Assembly (NCBI GenBank): GCA_934149075.1
Contig: CAKPDR010000001.1
Coordinates: 124,001-188,000, forward strand
Direction: 5' to 3'
Origin: an uncultured Clostridia bacterium
GTDB taxonomy: Bacteria; Bacillota; Clostridia; TANB77; CAG-508
DNA: 64,000 nucleotides
A program made the position numbers and the translations under genes. The notes beneath the pieces were generated by a model that was not told the origin of the DNA, did not search any database, and saw only the letters and a list, made by a program, of their open reading frames with translations. Position 1 is the first letter of the stretch. Every line of letters starts with the position of its first letter. Shown one piece after another: positions 44,671 through 52,972 of this stretch.

Positions 44671-44722
44671 GAACAAAGCGACGTAGTCGCCCTTTGTTCT
44701 CACCCGATTTGAGTTTTCGACT
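44671..44722 (+). repeat. Dispersed ~50-bp repeat, copy 1 (GAACAAAGCGAC palindrome)
   Basis: GAACAAAGCGACGTAGTCGC followed by CCTTTGTTCT forms an imperfect palindrome, then CACCCGATTTGAGTTTTCGACT. A near-identical copy lies at 49940-49992. Noncoding, downstream of the UDP-sugar pyrophosphorylase gene. Confidence 0.75.
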
Positions 44723-44761
44723 ATAAGGAGAAAATCTCAAAGGGCTAGCGATTGTAACTTT

Positions 44762-44796
44762 TATATAATAGGAAAGTAATACTTTCCTATTATATA
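44762..44796. repeat. Perfect 16-bp inverted repeat
   Basis: TATATAATAGGAAAGT (44762-44777) and its exact inverse (44781-44796) around AAT. On the minus strand it immediately follows the terminator of the pyrophosphorylase gene. Confidence 0.7.
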
Positions 44797-44835
44797 AAAA
44801 TAACTACTGGTATTGGTACCAGCAGTTATTTTTAT
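44797..44835 (-). terminator. Terminator of the UDP-sugar pyrophosphorylase gene
   Basis: AAATAACTACTGGTA...TACCAGCAGTTATTTTT, ~14-bp imperfect stem 5 bp past the stop on the minus strand, followed by TTTTTATATAAT. Confidence 0.8.
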
Positions 44836-44840
44836 ATACT

Positions 44841-46082
44841 TTATAACTGATAGAATTTTCTATATAGCTCTCTTGCAGTTTCAGGGCTATCAACTCCTGA
44901 AGCATTCTTTACAGGAGCAAACTCTTCCTCTCTTTTTACTCTTAAAATAGCCATATCATCTAATTCTCCAAACGCATCAAATAAAAACGCTTCAAATTTA
45001 TATGCATTTGGTCCATCTGGTACTATTTTATTTCCATTTTTATCTATATATGTTGCTTTTTTGAACGCAGAATGATAAGGTAATGGTTTGTTTCCCATTC
45101 TCTCAACTGCATCTATGTTAAATAAATTACATAGAATATGAGATTCACCATATATTAGCTCTCCTTTTTCATCCCTTGCTTCTGCCATCTCCTTTGGAAT
45201 TTCAGTATACTCTACAACTGATGGTCTACCATTCTTTTTACAAAATACTCCAACTTTTTCTTGTGGATTTGCTTTTACTACAGACTTTCCAGCTGCTGTT
45301 ACATGCTTTTGAATTGCAATCCCCATAAGTATAGGGTCTACCATTTTTACTAAACAGTTATCAACTCCACCTATAAATAGCCATTCAACACCCAATTCTC
45401 TCATTTTTTTAGTCATACCTTTTTTTACAAGAGCCTCATATATTCCACCATGCCCATCTGCAGCTTCTTTTATAAGACCATCTTCACCAATCAATATTTT
45501 CCCTTCAGTATCAACCATTGGTAGTTCACTTTGTTTAAAGAAAAATATATTTTTATCCTTTTCATATCCAAAAAATCTATGTTTCGCAAAAAATTCAACA
45601 GTATCATCATTATTTTCTTCACTTGTCATAATAAACCATGGAATTATTACATCATATTTTTTTCCTTGCTCTTTTAAAGAATCACTTAATAATTCGAAAA
45701 GTGATTTATGTGATTCTAGTCCAATATCAAAAGTTCCTTTTGGTCCTTGATGTCCAAGCCTTGTTCCTTGTCCTCCTGCCATTGTTACGGCTGCTAACTT
45801 ACCAGCCCTTATTGCCTTTTCCCCAGTCTCTTGAAAACTCTTGTAATATCCATTTAATTTATCTTTATCCAAGTATTCAATCGGAGCAATTTGAGAGTCT
45901 TGCGTAGCAATCTCTTTTTTTGTGTTATTGTACAGACTATTAATCAACTCGAAATCTGTATTTTCAATTTGCTCTAATAATTGTTTTTGTTTTATTCCAT
46001 CTAATCTTTCGTATTCATTTAATAAATGTTCTTGTGAATATTTTCTTAAGGTTTTTCGAATAGTGTCTAAACTTTTATCCAT
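44841..46082 (-). CDS. Eukaryote-type UDP-N-acetylhexosamine/UDP-sugar pyrophosphorylase
   Basis: 413 residues. Nucleotide loop MAGGQGTRLGHQGPKG and substrate region ADGHGGIYEAL, GGVDNCLVKMVDP and EYTEIP match the AGX1/Qri1 (UDPGP family 1) enzymes, which make UDP-GlcNAc or UDP-GalNAc from the hexosamine-1-phosphate and UTP. This differs from the usual bacterial GlmU/GalU types. AAAGGAAG precedes the ATG. It could supply wall, spore or capsule precursors with the adjacent phosphohexomutase. Confidence 0.88.
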   Translation of the reverse strand: MDKSLDTIRKTLRKYSQEHLLNEYERLDGIKQKQLLEQIENTDFELINSLYNNTKKEIATQDSQIAPIEYLDKDKLNGYYKSFQETGEKAIRAGKLAAVTMAGGQGTRLGHQGPKGTFDIGLESHKSLFELLSDSLKEQGKKYDVIIPWFIMTSEENNDDTVEFFAKHRFFGYEKDKNIFFFKQSELPMVDTEGKILIGEDGLIKEAADGHGGIYEALVKKGMTKKMRELGVEWLFIGGVDNCLVKMVDPILMGIAIQKHVTAAGKSVVKANPQEKVGVFCKKNGRPSVVEYTEIPKEMAEARDEKGELIYGESHILCNLFNIDAVERMGNKPLPYHSAFKKATYIDKNGNKIVPDGPNAYKFEAFLFDAFGELDDMAILRVKREEEFAPVKNASGVDSPETARELYRKFYQL

Positions 46083-46114
46083 TTGTATACTTCCTTTCTT
46101 GTTTCATATTATAT

Positions 46115-46143
46115 TATATATACTATTTTAAAAAGTTTTTCAA
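46115..46143 (-). promoter_or_regulatory. Probable sigma-A promoter of the UDP-sugar pyrophosphorylase
   Basis: Minus strand TTGAAA (46143-46138), 17-bp spacer, TATATA (46120-46115). Confidence 0.5.
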
Positions 46144-46214
46144 TACTTTATACAAAAAGTTTTTACTTATTTAAAATTTTATCACTATTCTTTATTAATC
46201 TCAAGCTTTTTGAA

Positions 46215-46646
46215 CTATTTTATATTATTTATACCATCTGTATTTAAATTTAGCTTATATTTTTTCATTAAATCTTCTATTTTATCTTTTGTATCTTCAA
46301 AATCATAACAATCAATAATTGTTACATTATTAATATTTTTTTCTTTAATTTGCATATTTACGTTGTCTATATATTTTTTATTTCCTATTATTATAATATT
46401 TGATTTATCTTCTAAATTTTTATATTCTTTCTTATTCCACTCTAATTTTAATATTTTATCCTTATTTTCTTCATTCAAATTCATCTTTGAAACTAAAGTT
46501 TCCACAGTATCTCTCAAATCTTTTTCTGTTTTTATTATGATATTTTCATCTAATTTTTTATTTATATAAGGTAACAAAATCATCTCTAAATGAAAATCAC
46601 TTACATAAAAACAGCACAATTTTTCTATTTTGTTTTCAACAAGCAT
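46215..46646 (-). CDS. Unknown small cytoplasmic protein
   Basis: 143 residues from ATG 46646 (AAAGGG at 9 bases; two in-frame ATGs further upstream overlap or precede that site). Highly charged, Asn/Lys/Ile-rich, with a YVSDFHLEMILLPYI segment near the N-terminus and IIIIGNKKYIDNVN in the middle, suggesting a small alpha/beta domain. No family recognised. Divergent from spoIIR. Confidence 0.6.
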   Translation of the reverse strand: MLVENKIEKLCCFYVSDFHLEMILLPYINKKLDENIIIKTEKDLRDTVETLVSKMNLNEENKDKILKLEWNKKEYKNLEDKSNIIIIGNKKYIDNVNMQIKEKNINNVTIIDCYDFEDTKDKIEDLMKKYKLNLNTDGINNIK

Positions 46647-46798
46647 TTTATTCATCCCTTTCGATTGCTTTCTGGTAAATTTTACCATTTGTTTTTTATA
46701 TTGTCAAGTATTTTTCCTTTAAATGTATAATTTATTTTTTTTGGCTAATAATTATTTTAATGATATATTTTAGAAAAAATGTTTTTAGGAGGATTTAT

Positions 46799-47470
46799 AT
46801 GAAAAAAGTTTTAAATTATATTAAAAATTCCAAATTAAAAAAATTAAGTTTACTTGCTTTATTACTATTAATATATATTTTTATTTGTGCACAAAGTTAT
46901 GTTTCTGCGGTTTCTACCAATTTATCTGATGCTGTATTTAGATTACATGTACTTGCAAACAGTGATTCTGAAGAAGATCAAACATTAAAACTAAAAGTAC
47001 GAGATTCATTACTTAATTATATGAATAATATATGTTCAAATTGTTCTACAAAATCCGAGGCAATTTCTTTAGTACAAGAACACTCACAAGAATTCCAACG
47101 TGTAGCCGAAAATACAATATTTGAAAACGGATATGATTATCCCGTAAAAATCAACATTGGTAATTTTTATTTTCCAACAAAGGATTACGGAGATATATCT
47201 CTACCAGCAGGTTTTTATGATGCTTTAAGAGTTGAAATTGGAAAAGCTAAAGGAAAAAATTGGTGGTGTGTAATGTTTCCTTCATTATGTTTTATCGATG
47301 TATCTTCTGGAATTGTTGATGATGAAGCAAAAGTGAATTTAGAAGAAAATCTTGAGAATGAATCATACAGTCTGATTTCTGATAAAAATAATTCAGAAAT
47401 CAAATTAAAATTTAAGCTAATTGAATTTTTTGCTGAAAAAGGTTTACTTACAGCTAATCGTAATATGTAA
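46799..47470 (+). CDS. spoIIR: Stage II sporulation protein R
   Basis: 223 residues from ATG 46799 behind TTAGGAGG; an ATG at 46760 is too far upstream. Secreted signal made in the forespore that triggers SpoIIGA to process pro-sigma-E. N-terminal membrane/signal segment (about 14-35), then VFRLHVLANSDSEEDQTLKLKVRD and GFYDALRVEIGKAKGKNWWCVMFPSLCF, the two conserved SpoIIR blocks. A GTATA...GGCTAATAAT pair at 46725 hints at a sigma-F promoter, but the spacer is only 13 bases. Confidence 0.93.
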   Translation: MKKVLNYIKNSKLKKLSLLALLLLIYIFICAQSYVSAVSTNLSDAVFRLHVLANSDSEEDQTLKLKVRDSLLNYMNNICSNCSTKSEAISLVQEHSQEFQRVAENTIFENGYDYPVKINIGNFYFPTKDYGDISLPAGFYDALRVEIGKAKGKNWWCVMFPSLCFIDVSSGIVDDEAKVNLEENLENESYSLISDKNNSEIKLKFKLIEFFAEKGLLTANRNM

Positions 47471-47488
47471 TAATTTATTTCAAAACTG

Positions 47489-47517
47489 TTGTAATATTGT
47501 GTTTTTTATGATATATT
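47489..47517 (+). promoter_or_regulatory. Probable sigma-A promoter of murA
   Basis: TTGTAA (47489-47494), 17-bp spacer, TATATT (47512-47517), 32 bases before the murA start. Confidence 0.5.
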
Positions 47518-47548
47518 TTTAATGAAAAAAATTTAAGGAGGAATACTT

Positions 47549-48808
47549 TTGGAAAAATTAGTTATCACAGGAAAAACACCTTTAAAAGGACAAGTAACAA
47601 TAAGTGGTGCAAAAAATGCAGCTGTAGCAATCCTACCAGCAACACTTTTAATAGATGGAATTTGTACAATTGAAAATTTGCCAAATATAAGTGACGTAAA
47701 AAAATCATGCGAAATATTAGAAGGACTTGGGGCAAAAATAAAATGGATTACACAAAATAAAATTACAATAGACACAAGAAATATAACAAAAACAGAAGCA
47801 TCTGAAGAATTAACAAGTAAATTTAGAGCTTCATATTATATCTTAGGAAGTATGCTTGGTCGCACCGGAAAAATATCAGTTGGAATGCCTGGTGGCTGCA
47901 AATTAGGTGCAAGACCTATAGACCAGCATATTAAAGGATTTGAAGCATTAGGTGCAACTGTAGAAGTTGGACAAGGAAAAATATCAGCATCTGCTCCCAA
48001 ATTAGTAGGAACATCAATTTATATGGATGTAGTTTCTGTTGGTGCAACAATCAATGTAATGCTTTCTGCTGTTTTAGCTGAAGGAACTACAATTATAGAT
48101 AATGCTGCTAAAGAACCTCACATTGTTGATGTTGCAAATTTTCTAAACACTATGGGTGCTGACATTCGTGGTGCTGGAACAGATGTAATCAAAATCAATG
48201 GCGTAAAAAAACTTTCTGGAAATGGTACATACTCTATAGTTCCTGATCAAATAGAAGCCGGCACCTTTATGCTTGCAGCAGTAGCATCAAAAGGAGACAT
48301 ATTAATAAAAAATTGTATAACAAAACATTTAGAAGCTATTACAGCTAAAATATTAGAAATTGGTGGACATGTTGAAGATTTTGGAGATGAGATAAGAGTT
48401 TGGTGTAATGAAAGACCTTCAAAAGCAATTATTAAAACACAACCATATCCTGGATTTCCTACTGATTTACAACCTCAAATGGGTGTAGTTCTTTCTATTG
48501 CCAATGGTACAAGTAGGATTATTGAAAACATCTGGGAATCAAGATTTCAATATACAGAAGAATTAAATAAAATGGGTGCAAATATTACTGCACAAGGAAA
48601 ATCTGCATTTTTCGAAGGGGTAGAAAAATTGTCAGGTTCACCAGTATATTCATCAGATCTAAGAGCTGGGGCTGCACTAATAATTGCTGGAATAATTGCA
48701 AATGGAAAAACCGAAATATACAATTTAGAGCACATAGATAGAGGTTATGAAAACATAGAGGAAAAGTTTAGAAAACTTGGTGCTATAATAGAACGAGTTA
48801 AAGAATAA
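47549..48808 (+). CDS. murA: UDP-N-acetylglucosamine 1-carboxyvinyltransferase MurA
   Basis: 419 residues, starting at TTG 47549 behind AAGGAGGAA; no ATG lies between. First committed step of peptidoglycan synthesis (enolpyruvyl transfer from PEP to UDP-GlcNAc), target of fosfomycin. ISGAKNAAVAILPA at the N-terminus, catalytic Cys in MPGGCKLGARPIDQH, PTDLQPQM and the C-terminal DLRAGAALIIAGI. The fosfomycin-sensitive Cys is present. Followed by walJ 21 bp downstream. Confidence 0.96.
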   Translation: MEKLVITGKTPLKGQVTISGAKNAAVAILPATLLIDGICTIENLPNISDVKKSCEILEGLGAKIKWITQNKITIDTRNITKTEASEELTSKFRASYYILGSMLGRTGKISVGMPGGCKLGARPIDQHIKGFEALGATVEVGQGKISASAPKLVGTSIYMDVVSVGATINVMLSAVLAEGTTIIDNAAKEPHIVDVANFLNTMGADIRGAGTDVIKINGVKKLSGNGTYSIVPDQIEAGTFMLAAVASKGDILIKNCITKHLEAITAKILEIGGHVEDFGDEIRVWCNERPSKAIIKTQPYPGFPTDLQPQMGVVLSIANGTSRIIENIWESRFQYTEELNKMGANITAQGKSAFFEGVEKLSGSPVYSSDLRAGAALIIAGIIANGKTEIYNLEHIDRGYENIEEKFRKLGAIIERVKE

Positions 48809-48829
48809 CATTAGAAAGAAGAAATACAC

Positions 48830-49624
48830 ATGCTAAATTTTTGTAGTTTATATAGTGGTAGTAGTGGTAATAGTTTATTTGTTGAAACTGAGAATACTAA
48901 AATTTTAATAGATGCAGGTATGAGCTGTAAAAAAATTGAAGAAGCATTAAAATTAATTGAAGTAAATCCATCTTCAATTAATGCAATTTTAGTAACACAT
49001 GAGCATTCAGATCATGTTAAAGGAATATCAACAATTTCACGAAAATTCGATATTCCTGTTTTTTCTACCAAAGAAACATTTGAAGCAATGCCTACACAAA
49101 CAGAAAAAATCTCTGAAAATAATATAAATTATTTTAATCTTTCAGAAAAATTTTATATAAATGACCTAGGAATACTTCCTTTTAGTATTCCTCATGATGC
49201 TGCAAATCCTTGCGGATTTAATATTATTAAAGATAATGAACATCAAATTAGTATTGCAACAGATATTGGTCATATGACAAAATCTATTGTTAATCATTTG
49301 GAAGGTAGTGAATTTATTTTACTAGAATCTAATTATGATACAGAGGTCTTAAAATGTTGTTCATATCCATATAGACTAAAATCTCGTATAGCTGGTGAAA
49401 CTGGACATTTATCTAATAATATGGCTGGAAAAACTATCTCTTATTTATTAAAAAATAGTAACTTAAATACTGCAATGCTTGGACATTTAAGTAAAGAAAG
49501 TAACTTTCCTGAACTTGCATATCAGACAGTAATTGATGAAGTGATTTCAAGTCATTCTGATAATGCTCAATTAAATCTATCAGTAGCTAATAGAGAGTGT
49601 CCTAGTAAATTAATAACTTTATAA
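48830..49624 (+). CDS. yycJ: WalJ/YycJ metallo-beta-lactamase-fold hydrolase
   Basis: 264 residues. NSLFVETENTKILIDAG, VTHEHSDHVKG zinc motif and IATDIGHMTKSIVNHLEGS are the WalJ family pattern. WalJ (YycJ) acts in cell-division/DNA-replication coordination and belongs to the walRK neighbourhood in Bacillus; here it follows murA without walRK. TTAGAAAGAAG upstream. Confidence 0.88.
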   Translation: MLNFCSLYSGSSGNSLFVETENTKILIDAGMSCKKIEEALKLIEVNPSSINAILVTHEHSDHVKGISTISRKFDIPVFSTKETFEAMPTQTEKISENNINYFNLSEKFYINDLGILPFSIPHDAANPCGFNIIKDNEHQISIATDIGHMTKSIVNHLEGSEFILLESNYDTEVLKCCSYPYRLKSRIAGETGHLSNNMAGKTISYLLKNSNLNTAMLGHLSKESNFPELAYQTVIDEVISSHSDNAQLNLSVANRECPSKLITL

Positions 49625-50017
49625 TGATTTTGTAAAAGGAATAATCTGGAACTAATTAAAGAGAAACATAGTAATTTAAAAATTATATTTAGGTTTAGGG
49701 GGCCTGAATTTAGTTTTTTATATAATTCACAATATTTCAAAAAAAGGGTTTATTTCATAATAGTTCAAATGGGGGAAAAGTAGATTATTCCCTTTACAAG
49801 ATTAAAAACTTTATAATAAAAAATTTTTGAATTAATTATTGATTCAATCGATTTAACATAATCTTACAATACAATTTTCATTTTGTCAATAACCTTTCTA
49901 AAAAAACATGAAAAATCGTTCGACTTTTTTCGACAAACAGAACAAAGCGACATAGTCGCCCTTTGTTCTTGCCCAATTTGAGTTTTCGACTGAAAAGAAA
50001 ATCTATTCTAATTCTCC
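49625..50017. other. 393-bp AT-rich spacer with dispersed repeat and Spo0A-box-like site
   Basis: No convincing gene. Contains the second GAACAAAGCGAC repeat (49940-49992) and, on the minus strand, TTTGTCGAAAAAAG (49938-49925), a Spo0A-box match. It separates convergent walJ and spmB, so the box has no obvious promoter role. Confidence 0.5.
49940..49992 (+). repeat. Dispersed ~50-bp repeat, copy 2 (GAACAAAGCGAC palindrome)
   Basis: GAACAAAGCGACATAGTCGC followed by CCTTTGTTCT, then TGCCCAATTTGAGTTTTCGACT, differing from copy 1 at about four positions. Lies at the end of the spacer downstream of spmB. Confidence 0.75.
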
Positions 50018-50551
50018 TTACCAATAAAAAATAGTTTTACAAATCACCAAAGAAACAATTATACCTGTCAAATCTGCAGCTAAAGCTGCAATCAAAATTC
50101 CTCTTGTATTTTTTATCTTTACAGAACTGGTATACACAGCTATTGTATATAAAGTTGTTTCAGTTGATCCCATTATAACAGAAGCTAATATACCAACAAA
50201 AGAATCTGCTCCATTGTTTTTTATTATGTCTGTTGCTACAGCCATAGAAGCACCTCCTGAAATTGGTCTTAAAAGAGTAAGTGGAACTACTTCTTTAGGA
50301 AATTTTATTAAATATAACACTGGAGAAATTAATCTAGTAATAAAATCTATAATTCCAGAGCTTCTCAACATTCCGATTGCCATAAATAAACCTATTAATG
50401 TTGGAAAAATTTTCAAGGTTATTCTTACTCCATCAATCCCACCTTTTAAGAAAATGTCAAAAACATTCTTTCTTTCATTAATCGCCTCAAAGATAATTAT
50501 TAATATTATCAGTGGCATTGCAATAATTGAAATATAATTAATAAATTTCAT
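50018..50551 (-). CDS. spmB: Spore maturation protein B
   Basis: 177 residues, five or so membrane helices, Gate-domain (nucleoside-recognition) family, PRIGGASMA-like RPISGGASMAVATDII segment. Needed for core dehydration of the maturing spore with SpmA. The start lacks a close ribosome site (AAGGAG lies ~35 bases upstream), so it may begin at an internal Met. Confidence 0.9.
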   Translation of the reverse strand: MKFINYISIIAMPLIILIIIFEAINERKNVFDIFLKGGIDGVRITLKIFPTLIGLFMAIGMLRSSGIIDFITRLISPVLYLIKFPKEVVPLTLLRPISGGASMAVATDIIKNNGADSFVGILASVIMGSTETTLYTIAVYTSSVKIKNTRGILIAALAADLTGIIVSLVICKTIFYW

Positions 50552-50589
50552 ATATCATTATTATATAATAATTTATATAATTTCTCCTT

Positions 50590-51171
50590 TCATTTTTTCG
50601 TACATCTAATAATAATTTTACAACAAATAATACCCACAATAGCTGCACAAATTGTGGATAACCACACTGGAAAAATTATTTGCGTTGGGTTATTTGATCC
50701 AAGAGAACTTCTAATCGAAATAACTGTAGTTGGAATAATTTGTAAAGACGCTGTATTTAAAACAATTAACATCATCATATTATCACTTAAAGTTTCTTTA
50801 TCCTTATTTTCATTTTGTAATTCATTCATTGCTTTTAAGCCCAATGGAGTCGCAGCATTTCCTAACCCTAATATATTAGCAACAATATTCATTATAATAT
50901 TATCATAAGATTTATTACTTAACATTATATCTGGAAATATTTTTCTTACAATTGGATTTAATGCTTTTGTTAAATAATTTAAAATATTAGTATTGGAAGC
51001 AATTTCCATTATTCCACTCCAAAGACAAGTCATTCCTATTAAAGTCAAAGTTAAACTGACCGCACTTTCAGTTGATTCAAAAATTGATTTATTAAGACTA
51101 TCTAAATTTCCAGAAAAAATTGCATAAATTATTGATATTATTATAAAAACGGGCCATAATATATTTAGCAT
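50590..51171 (-). CDS. spmA: Spore maturation protein A
   Basis: 193 residues, four to five membrane helices, Gate domain with NPIVRKIFPDIMLSNKSYDNIIMNIVANILGLGNAATPLGLKAM, the family signature. Works with SpmB. AAAGGAGGAG upstream. Gap of 38 bp to spmB. Confidence 0.92.
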   Translation of the reverse strand: MLNILWPVFIIISIIYAIFSGNLDSLNKSIFESTESAVSLTLTLIGMTCLWSGIMEIASNTNILNYLTKALNPIVRKIFPDIMLSNKSYDNIIMNIVANILGLGNAATPLGLKAMNELQNENKDKETLSDNMMMLIVLNTASLQIIPTTVISIRSSLGSNNPTQIIFPVWLSTICAAIVGIICCKIIIRCTKK

Positions 51172-51248
51172 TTCTCCTCCTTTTTATATTTATATTATAA
51201 AAATAAGTAAATTATAACAAATTATTTTACAAATATTTGAAATTTTAA

Positions 51249-51277
51249 TTGACCATTTCCAATAATTATGCTATTAT
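51249..51277 (+). promoter_or_regulatory. Sigma-A promoter of the AbrB-family gene
   Basis: TTGACC (51249-51254), 17-bp spacer, TATTAT (51272-51277); a strong match 42 bases before the start. Confidence 0.75.
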
Positions 51278-51318
51278 ATATAGCGAATTGATAAAAAAAT
51301 GTTTAAGGAGGACAAATA

Positions 51319-51579
51319 ATGAAATCTACAGGAATTGTAAGAAAAGTTGATGAACTTGGAAGAGTTGTTATACCTATAGAAATAAGAAACAAATTTGATA
51401 TTGCTGAAAAAGATCCAATAGAAATTTATGTTGACGGATCTACTATCATATTAAAAAAATATGAACCTAATTGTGTTTTTTGTGGAAATACAAAAAGTCT
51501 AATATCTTATAAAGACAAATTAGTATGCTCAAAATGTGCAGAAAAACTTTCTAATTTTGAAAACAAAGATGAAGAATAA
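51319..51579 (+). CDS. AbrB/SpoVT-family transcription regulator with zinc ribbon
   Basis: 86 residues. N-terminal AbrB DNA-binding domain (GIVRKVDELGRVVIPIEIRNKF, residues 4-47) and C-terminal CVFCGNT...CSKCAEKL four-Cys zinc ribbon. AbrB proteins repress post-exponential genes. TTAAGGAGG upstream. Monocistronic with its own promoter and terminator. Confidence 0.93.
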   Translation: MKSTGIVRKVDELGRVVIPIEIRNKFDIAEKDPIEIYVDGSTIILKKYEPNCVFCGNTKSLISYKDKLVCSKCAEKLSNFENKDEE

Positions 51580-51582
51580 TCA

Positions 51583-51612
51583 AAAAAGCGCTAAATTTAA
51601 TTAGTGCTTTTT
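51583..51612. terminator. Bidirectional terminator between abrB-like gene and rsmI
   Basis: AAAAAGCGCTAA / TTAGTGCTTTTT with a 6-base loop (one G·T pair), between convergent genes. Confidence 0.85.
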
Positions 51613-52437
51613 CTATTTAATAAATTTCATATATATTTCATTTTTATTTACATTTCTATCTTTAGCTATTTTTTTTATTATTTCTTTTTTATCATATCCT
51701 TGTTTTTCATAATATTTATAATGCTCTTCAATGCTTAAAAAATTTAATTCATTTTCTTCATTTTTTTCTTTTTTATTTCCTTCAATTATTAATATCATTT
51801 CACCTTTTAAATTGTCAATATTATCTAATAATTCATTAATATTTTTTCTAATAAATTCTTCATGAATTTTTGTCAATTCTCTTGATAAAACTATTTTTCT
51901 ATCATTTATAACATCTTTTAAATCCTGTAATGTATTTTTCATTTTATGTGGCGCTTCATAAATTATAATAGTTTTTTCTGATTTTTTTATTTCTTCAAAT
52001 TTTTCCTTTCTTAATTTTTTATTTAATGGTAAAAAACCCAAAAATAAAAATTCTGATGTATTTAATCCTGATACAATTAATGCATTTATTAGTGCGCATG
52101 CACCTGGTATTGGTATAACTTCTATATTCTCTTCAATTGCCTTTTTTATAACTTCTTCACCTGGATCACATATTCCAGGTGTCCCCGCGTCAGAAACCAA
52201 TGCAATATTTTCTCCATTTTTTAATTTTTCTATTAATATATTACTTTTTATATCTTCATTGTGTCTATGATAACTTATTAATGGTTTTGATATTTCAAAA
52301 TGATTTAATAATTTTAATGTTTGCCTTGTATCCTCAGCAGCAATCAAATCCACTTCTTTTAAAATTCTAAGTGCTCTTAATGTTATATCTTCTAAATTTC
52401 CTATTGGTGTTGCAACTATATATAATTTTCCATTCAT
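51613..52437 (-). CDS. rsmI: 16S rRNA 2'-O-ribose C1402 methyltransferase RsmI
   Basis: 274 residues from ATG 52437 behind GAGAGGAAA (the longer start at 52479 lacks a ribosome site). IVATPIGNLEDITLRAL, AEDTRQTLKLL, SDAGTPGICDPGEE, GACALINALIVSGL are the RsmI tetrapyrrole-methylase-fold motifs. SAM-dependent. Confidence 0.94.
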   Translation of the reverse strand: MNGKLYIVATPIGNLEDITLRALRILKEVDLIAAEDTRQTLKLLNHFEISKPLISYHRHNEDIKSNILIEKLKNGENIALVSDAGTPGICDPGEEVIKKAIEENIEVIPIPGACALINALIVSGLNTSEFLFLGFLPLNKKLRKEKFEEIKKSEKTIIIYEAPHKMKNTLQDLKDVINDRKIVLSRELTKIHEEFIRKNINELLDNIDNLKGEMILIIEGNKKEKNEENELNFLSIEEHYKYYEKQGYDKKEIIKKIAKDRNVNKNEIYMKFIK

Positions 52438-52601
52438 TTTTATTTTCCTCTCATTTTTTATTTTTATATATTTTATCACATTTCTATTATTTTTAAAATA
52501 TTTTTATTTAATTATTTAATAATCATAAAACTTTTTTATTTAATTTTTCATATAATAGAACAAACAAGAAAATTTAGAATATATTAATGGAGTGTGATTT
52601 T

Positions 52602-52892
52602 ATGCCTAATTTTTATAGAAATACTTATTATAATAATTATTATTCAAAAAAAAATTATCCCAATATTATTCCTCAAAATTATCGCTCATCTCAACACAAC
52701 AATACTCATCTAGCCGGTGTTCCAAAACCACCATGCCATCCTCCAAAAAAGAAAGGTCCACCCCCTAAGAAAAAATTTAATTTTAAATCATTAAAAAAAG
52801 ACACATGTACATCTTTAAATGATGTTGAATGTTTTTTAAATAAATTTAGTGATTTTCTAAGATATGTAAGAATAATTAATTTATTAAAATAA
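52602..52892 (+). CDS. Tyr/Asn/Pro-rich small protein, probable coat-like
   Basis: 96 residues from ATG 52602 (GGAGTG upstream). The N-terminus PNFYRNTYYNNYYSKKNY resembles that of the gene at 12659. A central PKKKGPPPKKK basic proline stretch is followed by a 40-residue helical C-terminus with CTSLNDVECFLNKFSDFLRYVRI. Spore-coat role inferred from composition and genome context only. Confidence 0.65.
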   Translation: MPNFYRNTYYNNYYSKKNYPNIIPQNYRSSQHNNTHLAGVPKPPCHPPKKKGPPPKKKFNFKSLKKDTCTSLNDVECFLNKFSDFLRYVRIINLLK

Positions 52893-52917
52893 TATTATTA
52901 ATTATTCTATTTTATTA

Positions 52918-52972
52918 AATAAATAATAAATAAATTAAATAAATAATAAATTTAATTTATTTATTATTTATT
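52918..52972. terminator. AT-only 20-bp hairpin between convergent genes
   Basis: Perfect 20-bp arms (52918-52937 and 52953-52972), loop 15, containing only A and T. Overlaps the stop of the GerMN gene; probably a weak bidirectional terminator. Confidence 0.55.

Noticed and set aside
46725..46752. GTATA...GGCTAATAAT as a sigma-F promoter for spoIIR
   Set aside because: The spacer is 13 bases rather than about 15, and the -10 match is partial; mentioned only as a hint.
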